Positions 44,301 to 55,648 of a stretch of DNA of 64,000 bases are shown piece after piece. The stretch is from positions 31,078,120 through 31,142,119 of the forward strand of contig JBANSL010000010.1 in NCBI GenBank assembly GCA_037127255.1. Direction: 5' to 3'. The notes beneath the pieces are model-generated. The model had not been told where the DNA came from. It saw only the letters and a program-made list of their open reading frames with translations, and searched no databases. The stretch's first letter is position 1. Every line of letters begins with the position of its first letter. Source of the DNA: Persicaria tinctoria. Lineage: Eukaryota; Streptophyta; Magnoliopsida; Caryophyllales; Polygonaceae. The translations under genes and the position numbers were made by a program.

Positions 44301-45455
44301 AGAATATTGTTGATAAAATCACTCAATTACATATCCCAAACTGGAGCCCCCTGGATAGTCTGATCTGGCATCTAGAATTGTCTAGGGATTTCACGACTAA
44401 ATCAACCAAACCACTTCTACAAAATCAAACTCAAAACGAGAAAAATTATAAATGGATTTGGAAACTTAATTTACCTCCTAGGCATCAAAACCGTATTTGG
44501 AAGATAGTAGTGGATGGCCTCCCTACGACTGCAAGGCTTAACAGATATGTAAATAGAGTTCCTAGTACATGTTCACTTTGTAACAAAAAAGATGAAGATG
44601 ATGAGCACCTCTTTTTCAAGTGTCCATTTGTAAATAAAGTTATAGAAAGATTCGAGCAAGCAACAAGTAAGTATTTTCTTCACTTAAGTGGGGATGAACC
44701 ATTCAGGAAAAGAATGGAAAAAATTAAGATGGAAAATAAACACTTTGAAGATCTGGTCTTCATTTGACAAACAATTTGGGAGATAATAAATGAGTGTATT
44801 TTCATAAACAAGAGTCCAGATAAAGTGGATGGAATAGTACAGAGAATCAAGGCAAATATCAAGATCTGTGACCAGTCGGAAAAAAAAAACAAGCAATGTG
44901 TCAAAGGAACCAACAAAAGAAGTAGAGCAAAATGGATTAGACCTCAAGGAACTGTCTACAAAATCAATGTGGACGATTCCGTAAGACCCACGAGTGTTTG
45001 CCGTATGGGGAGGGATCATCCGTGATTCTGCAGGCAGGATAGTGGATATATTTCAGTAGGAGATTTGACAAGGATCGGTTATTAAAACGGAAGTTAAGGC
45101 AATACAAGAAGGCTTGCAAGAGGCACTAAGGAGAGGATTACGAAGAATCATCATAGAAGGTGACAACCAAGAGGTGATTAAAGCCATCAATCAAAGGAAG
45201 AGCATACGATGGGAAATAATGCGTGAAGTAGAAGACATCAACAATCTAAAGTAGTCCTTCAAATGTACGGAGTTCAAGCATTGCTACCGAGAAGCTAACA
45301 GAGTGGCTGATTACATCGCTACGAAAGGGATCATTAGTGATAGATCTACAATTCCCTATAATAGGGACCTTTGTGCCATAATCTGTCAGGATGATCAAGG
45401 AGCTACTTTACAGCTTATGTAAACACTCCTAATGTTTGCCCACTGTAAAAAAAGG
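41320..45455 (+). mobile_element. LINE-2: L1-type retrotransposon, endonuclease to RNase H, decayed
   Basis: Order of domains on plus: apurinic endonuclease (LETKS region near 41400; 41574-42000 with LIFVYAPAMEGEKDRFW, IIGDLNDIE, YERLDRALAHQNI, FSYSDHNLITLE); a Lys-rich linker; RT 42654-43541 ([63 protein letters not shown]); thumb 43572-43883 (KTLEKYLGIPI); zinc-binding domain 43880-44767 (LPPRHQNRIWKIV, CSLCNKKDEDDEHLFFKCP); RNase H 44950-45420 (KAIQEGLQEALRRGLRRII, YREANRVADYIA). Stops and shifts occur at about 41450, 42575, 43541, 43883, 44767 and 45050. The palm reads FAYD instead of FADD, so RT would be inactive. A short A-rich tail (TGTAAAAAAAGGG) ends it near 45455. ORF1 is absent. 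Confidence 0.9.
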
Positions 45456-46236
45456 GTAAATTTCTGAAAATCGGAACTGTCGTTGAGCGGTAATGTGGAT
45501 GAGAGCACTAGGAGATTGATACAGGAGCTGCTTATGATTCGTGAGGTCTTTAAGCATGATCGCTATCTTGGGCTACCCACCATGATTGGGAGGTCCAAGA
45601 GAATCATCTTTGATCAGCTAAAGGAGCGGGTGTGGAAGAAGATGAAAGGTTGGAAGGAAAAGACTTTGTCGAGAGCCAAGAAGGAAATGCTTATTAAGGC
45701 AGTGGCACAAGCAATTCCTACGTATACGATGTCGATTTTTCTCCTTCCGGTGATTTTTTTGTAGGGAGATAGAGATGCTGCTTTGTGACTTCTGGTGGGG
45801 AGAGGGTGAGGGAAAAAGGAAGACCCACTGGATGAGTTGGAAGCGTATGTGCAGGTCGAAGGCTAGAGGGGGAATGGGGTTTAGGGACCTCCATCTGTTC
45901 AATAGAGCCCTATTGGCTCGGCATGCATGACGAGTCTTACAAGATTCAGATTCTCTTTTGGCGAGAATTCTTAAGGCTCGATACCATCCAAGGGTTTCCT
46001 TCCTGCAGGCGACGGTGGGCTATAACCCGAGCTACACATGGAGAAGTTTAATTAGCGGGCGAGATGGGTTAGAGGAGGTGCTGAGATGGTGTGTGGGAAA
46101 TGGCTCAGAGATAAAGGTGTGGGAGGACAAATGGATACCTAGACCCACAAGTTTCAAGGTCTTGGGGATTTTTTTCGGGGCCGATCCAGAGATGAAAGTA
46201 GTTGATCTGATTGATTGGAACTCGGGCAAATGGGAT

Positions 46237-48779
46237 TAGAGCTGGCAATTCCTGATCCGACTCGAGAAACCCGACCGACTCACCCGACCCGAAACCCGAC
46301 CGAACCCAAAAAGTTGGCGTTATGCATAACCCGAACTCAAAACCGAGCCCGACCGATGTTGACCCGAAACCCGAAGTGATCTAAATACAGACAAACCCGA
46401 CTCAACCCGGACCCGACCCGAATTCCAACCCGACCCGAATTTCAACCCGACTCGCCTCCCAACCCGACCGACTCCCAACCCGACCCAACTCCCAACCCGA
46501 ACCAAATATCCTTGAATATATATATCTATTATACATTTATACTATAAAACAAAAAAAAAATTATAATCCATTATAATTCATTTCATTGATCAAAATGAAA
46601 ACTTAAAATCATTAGTGCATAAGTGTATTCAATTGATCAAAGTTAAATTTACCATAACTTTATGGTAAATTTGAGGACAGCTTGGAAAGAAAACAAAATA
46701 AGCCAAAAGTCCATAGCAGTAACTCAATAAGTAAACACAAGTTACACGACATCACTTCAAGTTTTAACAACTTGGCATCACGACGGAGAACAAATTTTCG
46801 GAATCAACAAGACATTGCAGACTCGGAATCAACAAGAACCAAAAAATTACATTAAAAAATTTCCATTACAGATTCAGAATCAACAAGAACAAAAAAAAAA
46901 GGCATTACAGATTCAATCCAATGCACACAAGAACAAATTTTCGAAGCAACAAGAACCAAAAATCACATTAAAAAATCACACAAGTGGAGTTCGGAAGCCA
47001 TTACAGATTCGGACAAGGAGATAACAATCGTTCAGTAGAGGTTAACAATCGTTCAATAGATGTGTTAACAAGAAGCCATTACAGATTCGGAATACTTACC
47101 TTCAGTAGGAGATTCGGACAAGGCAATGGTATCTTCTTTCTCCATGTTTACCGACTGCAAATCTGGAGGGACGAGTCAGACAACCGGCGGTGGCGGTGGC
47201 CTGGTAGGCGGTAGAGGTGGGCGGTTGCAGCAGAGGTGAGTGGTGTTGGTGGTGGTGGCCTGGTGCGGGACTGATGCGGGAGCAGCTAGAGTTGTTTCTT
47301 CCAATTGGGAATTTGGGGTTTGGGAGTCTGCTCACATCTTTCATATTTTTTTTAACCATTTTACTATTTTATTATTTATTTGACTTTTGTATTTCCCTCC
47401 TATAATTTTCTACCTTCCCTCCTCAAATTTTATTTGTAATGAATAAAATATAAAATCATAACTTTATTATGTAAAAAGATAATGGTTTATTTATAACGAT
47501 TATATCATTTACTTAAATACTTGATAATCTAACATAAATAATTGAATATAGTTTAAAAAAATTTAAAATCATAACTTTATTTAGAAATGAAAGATAATAA
47601 TTTGTCTATAACGAATTTTATATCATCTACTTAAATACTTAATAATCAAACCCTAAACGAATTTTATATCATCTACTTAAATACTTAACAATCAAACAAA
47701 TACTTGAATATGGTTTTTAAAAAAAACAATATTACGAGAATATGAATATATGAAATTATGAATTATGAATATATGGTAGTTTTATAAGTTGTATTCGTAA
47801 TTTTATATTACCTTATTTTCCAAAAGTTTAAGGTAATCTTGTTTAGTTATTTTCATATAGGCAATAATTTGTTTACTTTATCAATATTTAAGATTAACTC
47901 ACAGAGGAATCGGTTTACTAGATTACTCAAAACTCCAAAAGTCATCAACTCATAATATATTCATATAGATTGATAACAATATATTGCCAAATTTCAATGA
48001 AATTAATGATGAATAGAATGAGCTTACCAACCGCATGGATGGAATTTTTTTTTTAAATGAAGTTAATATGTTTAATATTAGATAAATATTATGTTAAATC
48101 ATAAAAAAAATATCCATAAAGATTGTAAAATTTTAAAAATTAACTAAATATAATATAAATTAACTAAATATATTATAAACTTCTTAGATATAAAGGATAA
48201 ATATTAGAAATTTCTAATAATACACATTTTATAGGATCATTATAATCGCAAAAAAAAAAGATCGGGATCATTTTTCCATTTTTAGATCGTAGGATCGTCG
48301 GAATCGTATGATCGAATCGAGTTTTTAACAACATTGGAGCTTACGAGCCAATGAGTAGATTATATATTGAATCATATTTAATTTTACTAAAATACTTTTT
48401 GAAATACATAAATAACATGAATTACATATTCGATTAAATAAAATTGATTACCCGAAAGTCCCAAACGAACATCATTTAACAAATTCAATCCAAACGATTA
48501 AAAGTTTAAAACAAATGTAGACCTCACCCGCTTCTACTTGAAACCTGAATGAGACCGACCCGAGTACCGACCCTAAACCCGAATGAGACCGACCCGATTC
48601 TGACCGAAAACCCGAATGGGTCCAACCCGATTCTGACCGAAACCCGATCAATATGAATTTCATTTTGACCGAATCCGACCCGACACAGAAATTTTGACCC
48701 GAGTTGACCCGACTCATTATTTCCCGACCCGAATGTGATCGACCCGAACCCGACCGGATGACCCGAATTGTCAGTTCTA
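46237..48779. mobile_element. hAT element in LINE-3, nonautonomous
   Basis: 2543 bp with termini TAGAGCTGGCAATTC and GAATTGTCAGTTCTA (15 bp, two mismatches between arms). Flanking 8-mers AATGGGAT (46229-46236) and AATGTGAT (48780-48787) differ at one base. ACCCGACCCGAA-type repeats fill both subterminal regions (46255-46500 and 48530-48770). The interior shows no hAT transposase. Short frames near 46.8-47.4 kb are unrecognised. LINE-3 coding resumes in frame after it. Confidence 0.9.
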
Positions 48780-49227
48780 AATGTGATGAAGAGGAGGTTG
48801 AGTGCTGCTTCCGTGCGACGTTGAGCAGGTTCAACAGATTCGGTTAGTTTACCCACTTGTTCAGGATCAACTTATCTGGAGTTACACGAAGAACGACATG
48901 TTCACGATTAGATTGGCCTACCATGCCATGGCAGAAAGAGTATTAGAGCAAGACAGTACAGCTGGGGCATAAAATAGCAAGGAGACTGAGAATGCATGGA
49001 AGGCGTTATGGCGGCTCCAAACGTTACCCAGGGTGGCGTCGCTGGTCTGGCGAGCAACAAGGGACATTCTGCCGTGCAACAAGAACCTTGCGAGAAGAAG
49101 AATCACGGAGTACGCATGCTGCGAGATGTGTGGAAAAGAGGAGACCACCTTTTATGCTCTCTTCGAATGTAGAATGTTGAGGAAAGTGTGGAAGAGGGTC
49201 CCAAATCTGGAAAGAATATGGATGGGG

Positions 49228-49706
49228 CACTGGCGGATCCAGGGGTAGGCTCGTGTGAGCGCGAGCCCACCCCGATCCCGGAAAAAAATACGAAAGGTTA
49301 AAAAATAAAAAATAAAAAAAGTATAAATTAATTATAAGTGAAAATGAATCACAAAGTTTACTTTGCCTAGTTGGTAAAGTATAGATGGAAAATTTTTACC
49401 TCTTTATTAGAGTCCAAGGTTCAATTCCCACTTTTGACATTTTCTTCACTTATTTTTAACTATCTTTTTACATATAGTATTGTTTGAATTCTATTTTATT
49501 CATTCATTAGGGGTTTCCTTGAATTTTTTTTAACTAATTATAAATTTTATTCACTTTTAATAATATGGATATATAACTCTTTGATTTTTTTTACATAATT
49601 CTTCACAATTAAATTTATTTAAAGTTTTGCAAAACTCATTTCATTATTACTTAATTTTTACCCTAAATCTCGCCCACCCCTATATCATGGGCTGGCTCCG
49701 CCACTA
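49228..49706. mobile_element. hAT-type MITE in LINE-3
   Basis: 479 bp with ends CACTGGCGGATCCAG and CTGGCTCCGCCACTA, and an exact 8-bp target duplication GGATGGGG (49220-49227 and 49707-49714). The core is AT-rich and noncoding. Confidence 0.93.
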
Positions 49707-50603
49707 GGATGGGGGGCTCAACCACATACGTTACATTCCTGACTATGTTTACAACGGGAAGCAAATCAGCAATGAAGAAGTGGGCAATGATTATTTGGCA
49801 TGTGTGGCGAGCAAGGAACAAAAGGATCTTCGAGGGGGAGCAGCGCGAGCCCGATCAAATTCTAGCTGAGGTCGACGAAACGCTGTCGGAGGTGGAGAGT
49901 CACAGAAATGTGACGGCAGCATTCCAGAATCACCATGGGCGATCGGAGGAGGTTGTGAAGTGGACAAGGCCGGTGGAGGGTGTGGTTAAACTCAATTGCA
50001 ACGCAAGCGTGGGGAGCGGAGGCAAGACGGAGGTGGGTGTCATCTGCAGAAGCCATTTGGGAGAGCTCATATTCGACTGCCAAAGAGAGCTTGAGAGTAC
50101 AACCGAGGTAGAGGTGGCTGAGGCGGAAGGGGTCCGATGGGCGATACAACTTGCAAAGGAAAGGGGTTTCAAACGAGTTCCGGTGGAAACGGACTGCAAG
50201 GTCTTGGTGACCAAGCTGCAACAGGGGGAGAGTGGTAGAGGCCTCCTTTTTAACATCATTTTTGTCATTCTTTCTCAAGTTAGTTTTTTTATTCTAGTGA
50301 GTTTAGCTTTGTTGAGAGAGCTGGGAATAGTGTTGCTCATGAATTGGCGGCATTCAGACCGATCTCCCACTCTTTGTTTTTCTCTTTGCAAGCATTATCA
50401 GAGACTGTTGCTGTAAGGTTCATGAAAGATTTGGAATAGAATTGGTTGACTTGTTCTCGGGGGAAAAAAAATGTCCAAAAAAATTTAATAATACCCTTTT
50501 TACCTCAAAATTAATTAAATACCCCTTCCGTTTTCTTTTTCCCAGTCTCTTCTTCGCCTCACTCAATTTCAATTCAGTTTCAATTCGCAACGAAATAGAA
50601 TCC

Positions 50604-50855
50604 ATGGATTCCTAAGATCCGATCGTCCACCTCCTCAGATTCCTCCGACCGCCGCGTCTCCGCCTGAAACTCCCAACCCTAACCCTACCCTCCGCCATGA
50701 CCGTCTACTCCCTCGTCCTCCTCACCTACTTCCTGGTCATCTACGCCGTCATCGTCGAGCCTCCGGGGATCGGATCCACGCAGGACCGCGTCACCGGCGC
50801 CGTCCGTCCCATCATCTTCCTCTCCGGCCGCGTCAATGGCTAGTACATCATCGAA
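50604..50855 (+). pseudogene. OSTC-like: OSTC (oligosaccharyltransferase complex subunit) pseudogene, N-terminal part
   Basis: OSTC is a small ER membrane subunit of the complex that N-glycosylates proteins. From an ATG at 50604 the frame reads [62 protein letters not shown], then YIIE, in the order of plant OSTC. Defects: TAA at codon 4, TAG in place of the Gln of the conserved GQYIIE, and a short deletion in the first membrane helix (the segment between YFLV and VIVEPP is too short). It stops matching after YIIE, about where a first exon could end. A CT-rich leader precedes it. It lies about 130 bp beyond the poly(A) of LINE-3. Confidence 0.85.
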
Positions 50856-51878
50856 GAAGATTATTAACCAAACGTTATTTAAATCAGACGGAATTTGAAA
50901 GTCAATACTAGAAACAAAATCAGGGATATGGCAAATCGTAGCAGAGCAAATCGAAAAGACTATTCGTTGATCTCCATCCAAACATGGATGCCGCCATTGG
51001 TGATTGGCAGCAGCTCCGCCTAAAATGAACATGAGGTATTCAATTCCTTGTTAGTGCAATATTGGGATCTTGGAACTTTCTGGTGATTTTCATTAAATTA
51101 GAATGAGTGCTATTACATATGCAGGAGAATTATTAGTAATAGTAATACCCACTTTGATATTTGGTTTAACAATTGTATCAATATATGAATATTTATAAAA
51201 ATACCTTATTTTATTATCAAAACTACCCATCACCCCAAAAAATCAGGAATAAATAAATAAATATTTTAGGTATTTTCAATTTTCTGATATTTTTAAATTA
51301 TACTAAATAATCAAATCATAATAAAAATCTAGAAGTAAGAAAAAAAAAATTCTCAATCCCCTCCATCCGGACTGAAACACGCGACCCCCAAATCCCAATC
51401 CAAACCCTAACAAAAAACAGACAACCTCATCCCTCTCCGGCTTCGTTGGCCCCAACTCCAGGTCTCCGGCGCTCAGCCCCAACCCGATCGCATGCGCCTA
51501 CACTTCCGCGCCCCGACCGATCCAATCCCAATCGCTAAGCAGAACAAACAAGTGACCTATTTTTTTTAGCATAAATGACCTATTTTTTTTAACATAAATA
51601 ACGTACACACCTATTCTATTTTTGCTATTCTCATAAAATGGGTATACTTTTACAAACCGAACACCGATTTGATGTATTTCTGCAAATCGGCCTTACATAT
51701 ATTTATGTCAGTAAAACACAAACTAGGGATTCTAGAAACATCAGATTGGTGAATAGAAACATGGGCCTATCCTGTTTCATGGGTCTCGTCCTTGTCTATG
51801 GGCCAATCTTCTTGAGCTGTGGTTGGGCCTGTGTCACTATTTGTTGGCTTCTTGAAATTTCTTTGTTAATTTTATCTT
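50856..51878. other. Spacer; GC-rich leader-like patch, no recognised gene
   Basis: 51360-51540 is CT-rich and gene-like (CTCTCCGGCTTCGTTGGCCC) but no protein is recognised. The remainder is AT-rich. Confidence 0.45.
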
Positions 51879-52074
51879 GGATTTTTCTATCCTATGTTCT
51901 TACAGCATAGGATAAGACCATAAATTTAGAATTTTATTAAAAATTTTAATTAGTTTAGCCTTTTTTTAATTTAATTCTTAGGGTCGCTTGCCTTTTTTTT
52001 TTGTAGGGAATCTTTCCTAATTTAGAGTCTTATCCTATGCCCTTAAGGTATAGCCGTATAGGATAGAAAAATCG
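51879..52074. mobile_element. MULE-type MITE
   Basis: 196 bp. Its terminal inverted repeats are about 60 bp (GGATTTTTCTATCCTATG, with complement CATAGGATAAGAC further in). An exact 9-bp target duplication TTTTATCTT (51870-51878 and 52075-52083) is diagnostic of Mutator-like insertion. Confidence 0.9.
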
Positions 52075-52179
52075 TTTTATCTTATTTATTATTATTTTCA
52101 GGGATTAAATGTGGTTACATTGTTGTCACCAAATGAAAAAAAAATATAGTAAACATATGAAAAATAAAAAACTATATAT

Positions 52180-52625
52180 ATAGTGGTGACACCATTGACG
52201 ACCCTGTTTTAATTTTGGTTACAACATCTATGACCTTTGATGATAGTATTTATGACACTATGTCTATGACCCTGTTTTTATAGTGGTGACAATATCTATT
52301 ATCCTGTTTTTATATTGGTGACAGTGTCTATGACCCTGTTTTTTTTTAGTTACAGCGTTTATGACCCTCTTACCCATTCATATATTAGAGAAGAACTATC
52401 ACCACATGTATTTTGACTTCTCATTTACCCCTATAAGTTGTGCTTCCCTTGTCCTAAGGTTTTCCTTTGGTTATAGTGTATATGACTCTATTTTTATAGT
52501 GGCGACAGTGTCTATGACAATGTTTTAATAGTGGTGACAATGTCCATATGGTTTTCTTTTGGTTACATTGTCTATGACCCTGTTATCGTAGTGGTGATAG
52601 TGTCTATGACCCTGTTTTTGGGACA
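52180..52625. repeat. Minisatellite, ~36-40 bp unit with GTGGTGACAGTGTCTATGAC
   Basis: About ten imperfect copies of TAGTGGTGACAGTGTCTATG followed by ACCCTGTTTTT. Unit length varies with the T run. Related GTGGTGACAA strings reappear at 57600-57850. Confidence 0.85.
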
Positions 52626-52912
52626 CTCACCTAATTTCAAGGGAAAAATGGACATTGGGCTAAAATTTGGCCCCCAAATGGACATATAACGAAATTTTCC
52701 TAAAAAAATCAAATCAAATAGGCAACAAATAAGTGTAATTAATGATTTAAGGTGCGATGATGTTGGGATATTTTTAAATTATTCTTATGTTAAATTTATT
52801 AGACCAATTTATTAACTAATTAATTAGATTTATTTAAATTTTTAATTGATTAAATTAAATTAATTAATTAGGTGGTTTCATGTTTATCTATAAAAATAAG
52901 ATGCTGCTTTTT

Positions 52913-53294
52913 ATTATGGAAACTATATTTTCTAATATTATTTATGCCACGTCTCCTCTCCATGTTCAAAGTTATTGGTAGAAATATTATTTACATAATA
53001 TCATTTTATTATGAAAACTATATTTTCTAATATTATTTTTTGTGGAAAATTTTCTAATATTAATTACACAATATTATTTGATGTTACATTTTTTAACCAT
53101 CTATCTACATACTATATTAAAAGAGAATTGAAGCATTTATTCCACATGTCATCTCCATGTTCAAAGTTATTTGTAGAAATATTATTTACATAATATCATT
53201 TTATTATGGAAACTATATTTTCTAATATTATTTTTTGTGGAAAATTTTCTAATATTAATTACCCAATATTATTTGATGTTATATTTTTTAACCA
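52913..53294. repeat. Direct duplication of about 140 bp, 195-bp spacing
   Basis: CCATGTTCAAAGTTATT and the following ~140 bp (to TTTTTTAACCA) occur at about 52960 and 53155 with few differences. ACTATATTAAAAGAGAA between the copies resembles a Helitron 5' end. Confidence 0.82.
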
Positions 53295-53510
53295 ATGAGA
53301 TTAATTCAAAGCTTTTATCTTTCACTATTTAGTATTTAATTTTGAAGATATTTGGCTAAATGTCCATTTTGCCAACCTCTTTTTGCAAAATGTTCACTTA
53401 AAATCAGTTTTTGCTAAATGTCCAAAAACATTTTGAAAACCCCGTTTTACCCTTTCATTACTTAACCTCGTTTAGATAGCCGCTTCACCTTATCCATGGT
53501 GTCCCCACAT

Positions 53511-53700
53511 ATCTGAGGGATAGAGGCGAGAAAGCGGAGAGGGCGATCAAGAGCGGAGACTTAATTTCCTCGTCTGATTACACATCAGGCCATGGAATTC
53601 CCATAGATCTGAGGGATGGAGACGAGAAAGCGAAGGCTCTCTTAGTCGTCGATGTCGGAGAGGGCGATCAAGAGCGGAGGCCTTCCTGATCTGATTACAC
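53511..53700. repeat. Direct duplication with GAGAGGGCGATCAAGAGCGG
   Basis: Two blocks of about 90 bp (about 53511 and 53612) share ATCTGAGGGAT, ACGAGAAAGCG and the 20-mer above. They lie just before the peroxidase fragment. Confidence 0.8.
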
Positions 53701-53714
53701 AGCAGCACCGTCAA

Positions 53715-53935
53715 GGACGAGGCCCCCGAGATCTACAATATCCAGAGGGGATTAGGCTTGCTCGCCTCCGATCGAGAGATGTAAGCCGATGAAAGGACGA
53801 GGCCTTCGTTGGCGAGTTCGCCGACGGCGAGAATGACCAGAAGGCGTTCTTCGATGCGTTCACGGCGGTGATGCAGAAGCTCAACGTGCTCGGAGTCAAG
53901 GCTGGGAGGCATGGACGACGAATTTCGTTCGATTC
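53715..53935 (+). pseudogene. Class III peroxidase C-terminal fragment
   Basis: Class III peroxidases are secreted heme enzymes acting in the cell wall. Readable blocks: YNIQRGLGLLASDRE, a TAA where Leu-Tyr would be, ADERTRP, then after a one-base shift EFADGENDQKAFFDAFTAVM and QKLNVLGVKAGRHG. This is the proximal-to-C-terminal end of the family (LLASD...DERTRPFV...AFF.AFTAAM.KL..LGVKTG). The distal and proximal His regions are absent. Confidence 0.8.
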
Positions 53936-54036
53936 GACTTCGATCTCGCTCATATCCTGGTATTTATTAGGTTTTTGATCATTAGGTTTGTTGTTGTTTC
54001 AATTTAAATTCGAATTTGATATTGTCTTAGTTTTAA

Positions 54037-54063
54037 CTAGTTCTATACCCGTGCTATGCACGG
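54037..54063 (-). mobile_element. Helitron 3' terminus
   Basis: On minus, a GC-rich hairpin (CCGTGC, loop, GCACGG; 54049-54063) is followed 8 bp later by CTAG (54037-54040) and a T. That is the hairpin plus CTRR end of a Helitron, inserted at an A/T site. The body would extend rightward. Its 5' TC end was not identified, and the sequence to about 54.75 kb is AT-rich with no gene. Confidence 0.6.
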
Positions 54064-54928
54064 ATTCAATAGTTATATTTATTTAATATTTTTTTTTACA
54101 AAAATCCATATAATATTAGCTTACATCATTAGAATATAAAATATTTCAAAAAAAATTATCCGCAAAATCATATTATAATATGAAAAAAGATTATCTTCCT
54201 TTAAAAAATATTTTGGGCAAAACTATACTCAACTTGTTTGACAACATACTAAAACAAAATTCTTTCAATAATCGTTCTAATAAATTTTATATAATTTTTT
54301 GTTATGAAGTGTGTGAATGTTTAATTTGATTAGTGAAATAAAATGTTATTTTTTGCTAAAAATATTACTATGTCATTAAAAATAAATATTTTTTATTTAT
54401 AAAAATCATTGAAATTAGTATAAAAATAACACTTATTATTCTTTATAACTTTATTTTCACATTCTTGTAAGATAACTTCATTTAAATTATAAATTAAAGA
54501 TAGTTGTCTTTAATTAATAAATCACATTTTGGTGAAAAAAATATTAAACTAATAAGTAGAAATTCATTTATTGCAATTTTTTTTTTTTGCAATATTTGTT
54601 TCAAAATATGTAAATTATTGTATAAAGAGGTACTTTATCTCTTACTATTGGACCTCTCCGACTCTAATCATCTTTGAAAATTAATATCATTGATTTTTTA
54701 AATGTGGTAGAATAACTCATGCTTTAGTATTGTAGAAAATTTTGTATAATTTTGAAACTGATGTAACCCGACCTCTTTCAAACACAAGGTGGTGTCCGCG
54801 GATAAAGGAGGGCGACCCAAATGCCCTCTCGTGACGGCTAGACGGAATTCATCCTAGCCAATTAAACACCACGTGGCCTTCATTTGAATCATTTCCTCAA
54901 CCCACGGGTCTTCAAGACAACACCACGT

Positions 54929-55640
54929 AGGGGTGGAAATGGGGCGGGTTATGGGTGGATGAAGCCACTCCATCACCTGCCCTGCGGGTAAAACATTTCA
55001 CTCGCTCCATCCATCACCCGCAAACTTTTTCACCCGCATCCGACCCGCGCGGGTGATGCGGGTGTAGCGGGTACCCAATGGGTGAAACAAAAGAAAAAAT
55101 CAAATCAACACAAGTAGACCAATTCTAACTCAAAATTACAAAGGGGGTGGGTTTATGTATTTTTATTTTTATTTTTGATCGGCAAAGCACTGAAATTACG
55201 AGCTAATTGAAATTTGAAAGTGGAAGGGTATATATCTCTATACTAATCATATAATAATCCAGTATATCCCTTGATATAACGCGGAAAAGCAAGCCGAGAC
55301 CATATCCATTCTAAATGAAATTTGGTGGGCAAAGCACTAATCAAGGATTAGAGTTTGTAGAAGTTAAACTGGAAAAGGGTAAAATAGTAAAATCACACAC
55401 ATTATATATAAAAAATTTAGGATTTTATGCGGGTTTGCGGTGCGGGTGTGCAGGGCGGGTTAATGGGTTGGTTAATGGGGCGGGTTATGGGTGGAAAATC
55501 TTCACCCATAATCCATCCATCACTCGCTTCACCCGCACCCGCTCCACCTGTCACCCATTTTGTTTTTCGGGTTTTCACCCGCAAAATTAATGCGGGTAAA
55601 GTGGGTGGAGCGGGTACCCGCGGGTTATTTCCAGCCCTGT
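54929..55640. mobile_element. hAT-type nonautonomous element
   Basis: 712 bp bounded by an exact 8-bp duplication CACCACGT (54921-54928 and 55641-55648). The ends are AGGGGTGGAAATGGGGCGGG and CGGGTTATTTCCAGCCCTGT. Subterminal repeats are GGGTGGAGCGGGT-like. The interior is noncoding. A partial relative lies at 18037. Confidence 0.92.
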
Positions 55641-55648
55641 CACCACGT

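Larger units (their letters stand above)
45466..50471 (+). mobile_element. LINE-3: truncated L1-type element, split by two hAT insertions
   Basis: It begins inside the RT thumb (HDRYLGLPTMIGRSKRIIFD, VWKKMKGWKEKTLSRAKKEM, KAVAQAIPTYTMSIFLLP at 45483-45760). The linker follows (KARYHPRVSFLQATVGYNPS, 45960-46236). After the first hAT, the zinc-binding part resumes (LPRVASLVWRATRDILPC, CEMCGKEETTFYALFEC, 48780-49227). After the second, RNase H (WHVWRARNKRIFEGEQ, VKLNCNASVGSGGKTEVGVI, VETDCKVLVTKLQ, then in another frame ERAGNSVAHELAAF; 49715-50416). The A-rich end AAAAAAAA at 50464 fits a poly(A) tail. It directly follows the tail of LINE-2 and belongs to a different LINE family. Confidence 0.9.
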
